A stretch of DNA of 6,630 bases from an uncultured Clostridia bacterium (GTDB taxonomy: Bacteria > Bacillota > Clostridia > Christensenellales > Borkfalkiaceae). This document shows, in pieces, positions 1 to 5,841 of the stretch (positions are counted from its first letter, which is position 1; every line of letters starts with the position of its first letter). A program made the translations under genes and the position numbers. The stretch is taken from assembly GCA_934254755.1 (NCBI GenBank), contig CAKQMM010000063.1, positions 1 to 6,630 of the forward strand, read 5' to 3'. The notes below the pieces were generated by a model. The model did not search any database. It saw only the letters and a program-made list of their open reading frames with translations, and was not told where the DNA came from.

Positions 1-1247
1 ACTGGGAAGGCACGGGCATCGACTTTAACGAAGAAAAGCTTTTAAAAATGGCAGACGTTGCTATGACGACGGGCGTTGAATTATTCGTTATGGACGACGG
101 GTGGTTCGGTCATCGTTGGGACGACAGGACGAGTCTTGGCGACTGGTACGTGAATAAAGAAAAGTTTCCGAACGGTTTGAAAGGGCTTTCCGACGGAATA
201 AAAGCGCGCGGAATGAAGTTCGGCATCTGGGTCGAACCCGAAATGATTTCGATAGACAGCGACCTTTATCGCGCCCATCCCGAATACGCAATGGAAATCC
301 CCGGGCGCGTCCCCGTCGAACGCCGCAGTCAACTTATGATAGATATGGCAAACCCCGCCGTTCAGGACTATTTAATTAAAGTTTTGTCCGATATGATAGA
401 CGAGTGCGAACCCGATTATATCAAGTGGGACTATAACCGCGCGTTTTCGGACGTTTATTCGCACGCAGGGATAAAAACGGGCGAATATCACCACAAGTTT
501 ATTTTAGGTACGTACAGAGTTTTCGACGCGCTTACGACGAGGTACCCGCACATATTGTTCGAGGGGTGTTCGTCGGGCGGCGGCAGATTCGATTTAGGCG
601 TTTTCTACTACTTCCCGCAGACGTGGGGCAGCGATAACGGCGCGACTTACACCCGCATGTCTATCCACTGCGGCACAATCGTCGCGTACCCGCAATCGAC
701 CGTCGGCGCGCATATCGTAAAAGAAGATTACAGAAGATATATGACCGAAACCTCTTCGCTCGAAGACAGGTTCAACATTCAGTCTGTCGGCGCGTTCGGT
801 TACGAGTGCGATATCACGAAGTATACCGGCGAAGAGCTTGAAATCGTCAAAAAACAAATCGCTTACTATAAGGCTCACCGCGAAGTGTTGCAGTTCGGCA
901 CTTATTATTGCTTGAACAACTATTTTGACGATAAAAACCGCTATTCTTATATGGCCGTATCCGAAGATAAAAGCGAAGCGATGCTCGTTATCTCGCAGGT
1001 TGACTTAGAGTATTGCCACTTGCCGTTCAGATATAAGCTTACCGGGCTTGACCCAAACGCCGTTTACAGCTTAGAAATGCGCCCGCAAGCTAACGTTTCG
1101 AAAGAAAACACTTTCAGTTTCACCGCAAAAGGCGATATGCTTATGAATTACGGGCTCGATTTTGACGAATTAAGTTTCAGAATCGGCGAAGATAACGTTT
1201 GCTCGGGCATTTGTTCGAGAATGTACTACATTAAAAAAATCGGTTAA
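1..1247 (+). CDS. Alpha-galactosidase, glycoside hydrolase family 36, 5'-truncated by window edge
   Basis: Retaining exo-glycosidase expected to release terminal alpha-galactose from melibiose/raffinose-type oligosaccharides in the cytoplasm. The frame is open from the first complete codon (3-5, Trp), reading WEGTGIDFNEEKLLKMAD, the conserved GH36 entry to the catalytic barrel; the ATG at 48 is therefore internal. 414 codons are visible, whereas bacterial GH36 enzymes are usually about 700-750 residues, so the N-terminal beta-sandwich lies outside. Counting from Met at 48: DDGWFG (16-21, galactose-binding Asp pair), IKWDYNR with nucleophile Asp128 (codon 429-431), CSSGGGRFD (174-182), WGSDN with acid/base Asp196 (codon 633-635), then a C-terminal beta domain. 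The stretch after the acid/base (NGATYTRMSIHCGT) departs from the usual NTDA...QYGTS type, so this may be a divergent subgroup. It is followed after 27 nt by the dehydrogenase gene, presumably in one transcript. Family assignment is secure; exact substrate is inferred. Confidence 0.95.
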   Translation, partial: WEGTGIDFNEEKLLKMADVAMTTGVELFVMDDGWFGHRWDDRTSLGDWYVNKEKFPNGLKGLSDGIKARGMKFGIWVEPEMISIDSDLYRAHPEYAMEIPGRVPVERRSQLMIDMANPAVQDYLIKVLSDMIDECEPDYIKWDYNRAFSDVYSHAGIKTGEYHHKFILGTYRVFDALTTRYPHILFEGCSSGGGRFDLGVFYYFPQTWGSDNGATYTRMSIHCGTIVAYPQSTVGAHIVKEDYRRYMTETSSLEDRFNIQSVGAFGYECDITKYTGEELEIVKKQIAYYKAHREVLQFGTYYCLNNYFDDKNRYSYMAVSEDKSEAMLVISQVDLEYCHLPFRYKLTGLDPNAVYSLEMRPQANVSKENTFSFTAKGDMLMNYGLDFDELSFRIGEDNVCSGICSRMYYIKKIG

Positions 1248-1259
1248 AAAATCTTTTTA

Positions 1260-1265
1260 AAGGAG
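1260..1265 (+). promoter_or_regulatory. Shine-Dalgarno site of the MDR gene
   Basis: AAGGAG lies 9 nt before the ATG at 1275, inside the 27-nt gap after the alpha-galactosidase stop. It fixes the start of the dehydrogenase, including its unusual charged N-terminal extension. It is the only strong Shine-Dalgarno sequence among the gene starts visible here. Confidence 0.85.
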
Positions 1266-1274
1266 ATTAAATAT

Positions 1275-2345
1275 ATGTTTGATAAAAAAGATTGCAAAGA
1301 TTACAAAGACTATAAGACTACGAGAGCCGTAGTTATTGAAAGCCCCCGCGTCGTAGACGTAAGGGAAATTAAACTTACCGCGCCCGAAAAAGACGCGTAC
1401 GTAGCTAAAACCATATACAGTTCCATTTCGAGCGGCACCGATATGAAAACTTACTTCGGCGAACAGCACCCCGAACAGTGCTGGTACCCCCTCGTTCCCG
1501 GTTACGAAACGATGGGTTACGTCGTTGCGAAAGGCCCCGAAACTGACGGCAGACTTAATATCGGCGACAGAGTCATGATTAACGAATGTCGTAAGTACGG
1601 CGACGTTTGCGCGGCTTGGGGCGGCGGCAGCGAATTCACCATTAAAGATAAAAATACCACGAACGACACCTTCGACTATATGGTTAAGGTTCCCGATAAC
1701 GTTTCCGATATAGACGCGGTTCTTGCGTACCTCCCGTGCGTTTCGCTTAAAGGCATCAGAAGGTTAGACACGAGCGGCAAACAGACCTTCGTCGTTATCG
1801 GCGCGGGCATGATAGGTATTTCGGCTATACAGATTTTAAAAATCGTCAACCCTGAACTCACCGTTATTTCGGTTGAACGCAATGCGTTCCGCCGCGGAAT
1901 CGCTAAAAACTACGCAGACTACGTTTTCAGCGTAGAAGAAGCGGTTGATGGCATTAAAAAAGTCACTAACGGCAAAATGGCAGACCAGCTTATCGAATGT
2001 TCCGGCAACCCCGAAGTTCCCGGCACTTTATATAAATATATAAAAGACGGCGGTTGGGCGCTTAACGAACCCCATGCGCACATTCACCTTCAGGGCGACT
2101 ATCCCGAAAGAATTATTTTCGACAGTTACCACCGTTGGTTCGTTAAAAACTGCGATATTTCCATGACCTGCGCGTTAGAACCCACTTGCAAAGAGCAAAT
2201 TTTACAGTGGATTTCGGAGGGTAAGTTCGACACGAAGAAACTCCCCATCGAAGTATGGCCCGTTTCCAAAGCCGCCGAAGCATTCAAACACAAAGCCGAA
2301 ATGGGCGACAACGTATTCAAAATCGTTCTTGATTGGTCAAAATAA
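1275..2345 (+). CDS. Medium-chain dehydrogenase/reductase (zinc-type alcohol dehydrogenase-like), probable sugar or polyol dehydrogenase
   Basis: 356-residue NAD(P)-dependent oxidoreductase of the MDR superfamily. The N-terminal GroES-like catalytic domain spans about 16-150, with SSGTD (52-56) where zinc MDRs have C-x-G-(T/S)-D, and PGYE (75-78) where they have GHE. The Rossmann domain has V-V-I-GAGMIG (176-181) and an acidic Glu201 at the end of the second strand, which favours NAD(H) over NADP(H). The four-cysteine structural zinc lobe is absent. With Ser53 for the catalytic Cys and Tyr77 for the His ligand, a canonical catalytic zinc site looks unlikely; the nearby Cys155 could not restore it alone. 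The first 15 residues are a Lys/Asp-rich extension (DCK-DYK-DYK) ahead of the usual first strand (RAVVIESP). The gene sits between an alpha-galactosidase and a TIM-barrel isomerase and overlaps the latter by 1 nt, so a sugar, sugar acid or cyclitol substrate is inferred. Other MDR classes of similar shape cannot be excluded. Confidence 0.85.
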   Translation: MFDKKDCKDYKDYKTTRAVVIESPRVVDVREIKLTAPEKDAYVAKTIYSSISSGTDMKTYFGEQHPEQCWYPLVPGYETMGYVVAKGPETDGRLNIGDRVMINECRKYGDVCAAWGGGSEFTIKDKNTTNDTFDYMVKVPDNVSDIDAVLAYLPCVSLKGIRRLDTSGKQTFVVIGAGMIGISAIQILKIVNPELTVISVERNAFRRGIAKNYADYVFSVEEAVDGIKKVTNGKMADQLIECSGNPEVPGTLYKYIKDGGWALNEPHAHIHLQGDYPERIIFDSYHRWFVKNCDISMTCALEPTCKEQILQWISEGKFDTKKLPIEVWPVSKAAEAFKHKAEMGDNVFKIVLDWSK

Positions 2346-3187
2346 TGAAAAAAGGCAATTTAATTTTAGGTTACGCGTCTTGGGGTTTCCGCGAAACTCC
2401 GCTTGAAAAACAGCTTCAAATCGTCCACCGCGACGGGCTTGATGTTTTGGAACTCGGCATACACGGGCATGAAAACGACTATCTTCAATTAAGCCCGACG
2501 GATGAGCAGATTGAAACGGTCAAGGGCTTGTTTAGTAAGTACGGCGTTAAGTTTTTGTGCGCTTCCACGGGGAACGACTTTACGGTTGCTAACCCCGCGG
2601 ACGTAGATAAATCGGTCGACGAAGTTAAAAACGTTATCGATACGGCTCAAAAGCTCGGTATTAAATTTTTAAGAATTTTTGCGGGGTTTTCGCCCGTTAA
2701 AGAAGTTGACGAAAAGCGTTTCAACAAGCTTTTGTCCGCCCTTAACGAAGTTGCCGACTATGCCGAAAAAGCGGGCGTTACGCCCGTTATCGAAACGCAC
2801 GGCGGCGTGAACGGTTATAGCGACGGGGTGGAGCATTTCGCTTCCGTTTCGACCGATTTAAGCGCTCTTAAAAAGATTATCGCAGGGGTTAAAGATAGTG
2901 TTTACTTGAATTTTGACCCCGCAAACCTTTCTGCCGTAGGCGTAAAAGACCTTGTCGCGTACTATAAAGAGATAGAGCCGCGCGTTAAATATCTTCATTT
3001 AAAAGATTTTAAGCGCGTCGGCGAGCATAGAATTTTGCCGACCTATCTCGGCAACGGAATTACCGATTACACCGACCTTTTGCCCCTTTTAATGCAAAAG
3101 GAAATGCCCGCGCTTTTTGAATACGAACCGGTTGAAGATATCGAGTTCGGGCTTAAAAAGTGCCTTGACTTTACTTTAAATTTTTAA
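2345..3187 (+). CDS. Sugar (phosphate) isomerase/epimerase, xylose isomerase-like TIM barrel
   Basis: 280-residue protein of the AP-endonuclease-2/xylose-isomerase-like TIM-barrel family, which isomerises or epimerises free or phosphorylated sugars, keto-sugars and inosose-type compounds using a divalent metal. Expected metal ligands fall at barrel strand ends: Glu150 (PVIETHGG), Asp191 (NFDPAN), His218 (YLHLKD) and Glu259 (ALFEYEP); His152 may act in catalysis. The first strand (GYASWGF) and LELG at 35-38 also fit. Length is typical. I chose the ATG at 2345, which shares one base with the dehydrogenase stop (TAATG), implying translational coupling; a TTG four codons upstream (2333) is possible but has no better ribosome site. 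No Shine-Dalgarno precedes either. Coupling to the dehydrogenase suggests the two act on the same metabolite. Substrate is unknown; the family alone does not reveal it. Confidence 0.88.
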   Translation: MKKGNLILGYASWGFRETPLEKQLQIVHRDGLDVLELGIHGHENDYLQLSPTDEQIETVKGLFSKYGVKFLCASTGNDFTVANPADVDKSVDEVKNVIDTAQKLGIKFLRIFAGFSPVKEVDEKRFNKLLSALNEVADYAEKAGVTPVIETHGGVNGYSDGVEHFASVSTDLSALKKIIAGVKDSVYLNFDPANLSAVGVKDLVAYYKEIEPRVKYLHLKDFKRVGEHRILPTYLGNGITDYTDLLPLLMQKEMPALFEYEPVEDIEFGLKKCLDFTLNF

Positions 3188-3214
3188 GCGCGTTAAATCG
3201 CTCGGCTAACGTAG

Positions 3215-3234
3215 GGCGGGGGCTTGCTCCCGCC
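3215..3234. repeat. GC-rich inverted repeat (hairpin) after the isomerase gene
   Basis: GGCGGG (3215-3220) pairs with CCCGCC (3229-3234), and the stem continues inward through a G-T wobble (3221/3228) and a G-C pair (3222/3227) to a 4-nt loop, giving 8 pairs. It sits in the 77-nt gap between the isomerase stop and the radical SAM start. No T-tract follows on the plus strand, so it is not a classic intrinsic terminator. It could be a dispersed REP-like palindrome, an mRNA 3'-end stabiliser or a partial attenuator. The weaker outer arms AAGCG (3186-3190) and CGCTT (3247-3251) could enclose it. Confidence 0.6.
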
Positions 3235-3264
3235 GCTTGTTAAAAACGCTTTTACTTTGCCAAA

Positions 3265-4221
3265 ATGCTTGAACTCGTTCACTTTCAGATAACTAAAAAT
3301 TGCAATCTTCGCTGCTGGTTTTGCGGGCAGTGGGGAAAGAAGGGTTTTTTTGCCGACGACAAAGGAACCCTCGTTACCCTTGCCGAATGGAAACGGGTTA
3401 TTGAAAGCATTAAAAGTTACGGCGCAAAAGTCGGCAAACTCCCAGATATTATGCTTTGGGGGGGAGAGCCGCTCGTGTCGCCGATATTTGACGAACTTGC
3501 GCTGTATTTGAAGGACAACGGTTTTAAAATCGGCATGGTTACTAACGGCGTTTTGTTAAACGAGCATATCGGCGTTATAAACGGCGCGGTAAGCGTTTTA
3601 TACGTATCGCTTGACGGTTACAGGGAAACGCACGACGCGATTCGCGGCAAAGGCGTGTACGATAAAGTTATATCTAACTTGCGCCTTGTAGATAGTAAAA
3701 AGGTTAAAATTCGCGTTATGAGCGTGACGAGCGACGCCACCGTTAAAGACTTGGTTAAGTTTACCGACGATTTGTCTAATTGCCACGTTGAAAAGCTTAT
3801 TTTGCAGGACAGAATCGCCCTTAAAAAAAGCGAAGCGGACGAATACGCAAAATGGCTTAAAGAAGAGTTTAATTTGCCTTCTATATCCGTTTACGGCTAC
3901 GTTGACGAAGGTTATGTCTCGCCCGATTTGTCGTTAATGGATTTTAGTAAATTTAAAGTTAAGGTCGAGCATAACGCGCAAGGCGTGGTTAAAAACAGGT
4001 GTTGTTACGGGCCGAATAAGCACGCGCATATCGCCTGGAACGGCAACGTTTTGTTTTGTACCGACTTTTTCGATTTTTCTGCCGGCAATATTAAAAACGG
4101 CGATTTAATCGACATATTTAATTCCGAAACGGCTGAAAAATATCGGCGCGACGTTGAAGCGGGCAAATGCCCCACTTGCGACCATTGCTCGTGGAAAAAC
4201 AGCGAAACATTTTATTTATAA
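3265..4221 (+). CDS. Radical SAM protein with shortened SPASM-like C-terminal cysteine cluster
   Basis: 318-residue radical S-adenosylmethionine enzyme, chemistry unknown. The CX3CX2C cluster that binds the SAM-cleaving 4Fe-4S centre is Cys13, Cys17, Cys20 (CNLRCWFC). Other core motifs follow: WGGEP (65-69, SAM amino-group binding), TNG (93-95) and SLDG (115-118). The C-terminal part carries Cys246, Cys247 and Cys265 (C247-X12-G-X4-C, the SPASM opening pattern) and then Cys302, Cys305, Cys308 (CPTCDHC), a compact replacement for the longer SPASM ending; auxiliary Fe-S binding is likely. SPASM proteins often modify peptides or sulfatases, but I see no peptide precursor or sulfatase in this window. 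The ATG at 3265 is the only ATG between the preceding in-frame stop (3241-3243) and the cluster; it lacks a Shine-Dalgarno site. The gene is co-directional with the sugar operon, but the 77-nt hairpin-bearing gap leaves co-transcription uncertain. Confidence 0.92.
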   Translation: MLELVHFQITKNCNLRCWFCGQWGKKGFFADDKGTLVTLAEWKRVIESIKSYGAKVGKLPDIMLWGGEPLVSPIFDELALYLKDNGFKIGMVTNGVLLNEHIGVINGAVSVLYVSLDGYRETHDAIRGKGVYDKVISNLRLVDSKKVKIRVMSVTSDATVKDLVKFTDDLSNCHVEKLILQDRIALKKSEADEYAKWLKEEFNLPSISVYGYVDEGYVSPDLSLMDFSKFKVKVEHNAQGVVKNRCCYGPNKHAHIAWNGNVLFCTDFFDFSAGNIKNGDLIDIFNSETAEKYRRDVEAGKCPTCDHCSWKNSETFYL

Positions 4222-4268
4222 GGCTAATCGTTCATTGTTCGTATTGCTATTTAATTAAAAGTTTATGT

Positions 4269-4285
4269 GTTATAGGTTTTATAAC
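4269..4285. promoter_or_regulatory. Candidate operator: inverted repeat over the XRE gene -35 region
   Basis: GTTATA (4269-4274) and TATAAC (4280-4285) form a perfect 6-bp inverted repeat with a 5-nt spacer, 17 nt in total. It covers the proposed -35 hexamer of the downstream XRE-type gene. Small Cro/CI-like proteins commonly bind such short dyads as dimers, so autorepression is a reasonable inference. ATAAC recurs at 4296-4300, next to the -10. AT-rich DNA gives short palindromes by chance, so this stays a candidate. Confidence 0.4.
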
Positions 4286-4307
4286 GATTAAATCAATAAC
4301 ATATAAT
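4279..4307 (+). promoter_or_regulatory. Candidate sigma-70-type promoter for the XRE gene
   Basis: A consensus -10 TATAAT sits at 4302-4307 with a weak -35 TTATAA at 4279-4284 (3 of 6 consensus positions) and a 17-nt spacer. It lies in the 90-nt AT-rich gap after the radical SAM gene. Transcription would begin near 4314, giving a leader of about 73 nt before the chosen ATG at 4387. No terminator is evident for the radical SAM gene, so read-through is also possible. Confidence 0.5.
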
Positions 4308-4386
4308 AAAATTGTGGGAAGCGAGCATAATTAGTGTTAGACCTTGTGCTTCTTGCATTAAAGTTTCAAATTTATTTAGGTTTGCG

Positions 4387-4686
4387 ATGGATATTAAAGA
4401 AGTTTTATCGAGAATAGGTTACGTTAGGAACTCGGCGGGGTTATCGGCAAGAGAAGTCAGCCTTAGAATGGGTATGAGTCCGCAATACGTTGCTCAACTC
4501 GAAAGCGGCAGGATAGTTCTGACGGTTGAAAAACTACTGCAAATTCTTGAAATTTGCAACTTTTCAATCGAAAGGTTTTTCTCTTCCGATATTCGCGATT
4601 ACGAAATTAACGGCGAATTAAAAGCGATAATCGAAAGTTTACCTGCGGATAAAAAGAAAAACATTATTGAGTTTATTAAAAAATAA
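4387..4686 (+). CDS. Small XRE/Cro-CI-type helix-turn-helix transcriptional regulator
   Basis: 99-residue DNA-binding protein, predicted to be cytoplasmic and dimeric. The HTH_3 domain spans about residues 5-65: LSAREVSLRMGMSPQYVAQ (19-37) holds the turn and recognition helix, followed by LESGR (38-42), the usual XRE end of that helix, and LTVEKLLQILEICNFS for the last helices. A short charged tail (DKKKNIIEFIKK) ends the protein; there is no ligand or peptidase domain. I chose the ATG at 4387 because the HTH begins there with normal spacing and a weak AGG (4378-4380) precedes it. The frame is open upstream to a TTG at 4312, but that 25-codon extension begins at about the expected transcription start and does not look like a domain. 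An inverted repeat in its promoter suggests autoregulation. Targets are unknown; the neighbouring radical SAM gene is one possibility. A bidirectional hairpin terminator follows directly. Confidence 0.88.
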   Translation: MDIKEVLSRIGYVRNSAGLSAREVSLRMGMSPQYVAQLESGRIVLTVEKLLQILEICNFSIERFFSSDIRDYEINGELKAIIESLPADKKKNIIEFIKK

Positions 4687-4720
4687 AAAACAGCGTTAGG
4701 TTATGCCTAACGCTGTTTTT
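4686..4720. terminator. Bidirectional intrinsic terminator between convergent genes
   Basis: CAGCGTTAGG (4691-4700) pairs perfectly with CCTAACGCTG (4706-4715) around a 5-nt loop. The stem is flanked by A-runs on the left and TTTTT (4716-4720) on the right, so T-tracts follow the hairpin on both strands; the minus-strand tract is longer. It begins at the XRE stop codon and lies about 45 nt past the stop of the convergent metallophosphoesterase gene, ending both transcripts. Confidence 0.93.
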
Positions 4721-4759
4721 AAGTTGAAAATTAAAGAAACATTCCGTATTGCTGATTAT

Positions 4760-5731
4760 TTAATAATCGTACTCGTGGTCTTCGCCTGCGCCGAAGCGGG
4801 TTTCGTAGAGTTTGCGCGCCGACTTATCGACCGAGAACACGCTGAAAAGCGTTTCGGTAACGGTTCCTTGCACGCGTTTATACACGTCGTCGTTATAGTA
4901 TGCGTCGGGTCCGACGGAAACGTGCAGAACGCCGCCGTCGATAACGCTTTTATCGAAGTGAATGTGTCCGTGAATATAGGCGATAAGTTCGGCTTTAAGG
5001 TCGCTAAAATCTCCGAAGGCGCATTTTTGCTTGTTTTTAACGGCTATAAGCAGGTTGTTTATGTCCTTCATCATATCGTACGGCTCTTCCATAATCGAAG
5101 ATATTTGGGTGTGACCGAACACAACTATTCCCCGGCCGTCGCCGCCGTTTTTAAACTTAAAAGCGTTTTCGGCAAGCCACTTTACCTGCGCCGCGCTCAC
5201 GCTGTAATTTACTCCCCAGAACTTTCCTTTATCGTCGCTTTGCGTGTCGCTTGTGTTTATAACGACGTATCTCATTTTTTCGCTTTCGTCGTCCACAAAA
5301 TAGCAACTTTCGTTCGGCATCATTGCGGTGACGGGCGAATTTTCGCTTAAAATAATTTTATCGGTTTCGGTTTTGGGGTGAGTGTAACCCGTTTCGGAAG
5401 TCCTTGTGTGGCGGACGGTTATGTCGTGATTGCCGCGGACGGAGTAAAATTTAACTTCGGGTTTTACTTCGCTTAAATATTTAAGGGAATTTATCGTGTC
5501 GTCAATGCACTCTTTGTCGGTGCCGAAAGCGTAGGCGTAATCGCCGCCGCTTATAAGTTTATCAACGCCCGTAAGCTTAGCCACGCGCTTAATAAGCGGC
5601 ACGGATACGAAAGCGTTATCGTGTACGTGAATGTCCGTTATGTAGAAAAAAGCCGCGTCTTTTTTAAGCGCGTTTATTTTTGCCGTTTGCGTCTTTAATT
5701 GATCGCTGTAATATTCGGGTATTTGTTTCAT
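4760..5731 (-). CDS. Calcineurin-like metallophosphoesterase
   Basis: 323-residue predicted cytoplasmic phosphoesterase with a binuclear metal centre. All the family motifs are present in order: D-x-H (Asp33, His35 in ITDIHVHD), GGD (Asp64), GNHD (Asn101, His102), GHT (His207) and GHIH (His256, His258). The ligand set is complete, so catalytic competence is expected. There is no signal peptide or membrane segment. The roughly 100 residues between GNHD and GHT contain WGVNYSVSAAQVKWLAENAF, typical of the helix that precedes the GH motif in this family. Substrate could be a phosphodiester, nucleotide or phosphoprotein; the fold alone does not say. The start has no clear Shine-Dalgarno sequence, but the motif spacing suits this Met. 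The gene appears to be a single-gene transcript, with a candidate promoter upstream at 5770-5799 and a shared terminator downstream. The long frame on the opposite strand is an antisense artefact. Confidence 0.92.
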   Translation of the reverse strand: MKQIPEYYSDQLKTQTAKINALKKDAAFFYITDIHVHDNAFVSVPLIKRVAKLTGVDKLISGGDYAYAFGTDKECIDDTINSLKYLSEVKPEVKFYSVRGNHDITVRHTRTSETGYTHPKTETDKIILSENSPVTAMMPNESCYFVDDESEKMRYVVINTSDTQSDDKGKFWGVNYSVSAAQVKWLAENAFKFKNGGDGRGIVVFGHTQISSIMEEPYDMMKDINNLLIAVKNKQKCAFGDFSDLKAELIAYIHGHIHFDKSVIDGGVLHVSVGPDAYYNDDVYKRVQGTVTETLFSVFSVDKSARKLYETRFGAGEDHEYDY

Positions 5732-5769
5732 AAAATTCTGATTTGCGTTGCATTTGCGTTCTTATAAAC

Positions 5770-5799
5770 ATTTTAACACATATTTTAAATTTAAGTTAA
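5770..5799 (-). promoter_or_regulatory. Candidate extended -10 promoter for the metallophosphoesterase gene
   Basis: Read on the minus strand, TAAAAT (5770-5775) is preceded by TG one base upstream, an extended -10, and TTAACT (5794-5799) is a -35 with 4 of 6 consensus bases at an 18-nt spacing. Transcription would start near 5763, giving a leader of about 30 nt. The 5732-5854 region is very AT-rich, so other hexamer pairs are possible, but a promoter is needed here because a strong terminator lies just upstream. Confidence 0.4.
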
Positions 5800-5841
5800 A
5801 TAATATCTTGCAATTTATAATAAATATTGCTTTTAAGTTGC

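Noticed and set aside
81..332. Minus-strand frames opposite the alpha-galactosidase (also 88-291 and 594-878)
   Set aside because: They are antisense to conserved GH36 motifs and have no ribosome site or domain; a shadow of the GC-rich codon pattern.
1290..1316. DYKDYK resembling an engineered epitope tag
   Set aside because: It lacks the DDDDK portion and is explained by an imperfect natural 9-nt repeat; nothing else in the window looks like a vector.
4222..4311. A riboswitch or small RNA in the gap after the radical SAM gene
   Set aside because: Only a short dyad and promoter-like hexamers are visible; there is no multi-stem structure or T-tract.
3265..4686. A RiPP cluster of radical SAM enzyme plus XRE regulator, as in Rgg/SHP-type systems
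   Set aside because: The regulator is only 99 residues with no peptide-binding repeat domain, and no short precursor peptide with a ribosome site was found in the 90-nt gap or the flanks.
4703..5350. A 215-codon open frame on the plus strand
   Set aside because: It lies antisense to the metallophosphoesterase, starts inside the terminator hairpin, and its translation has no recognisable domain, whereas the minus-strand frame carries a full set of family motifs.
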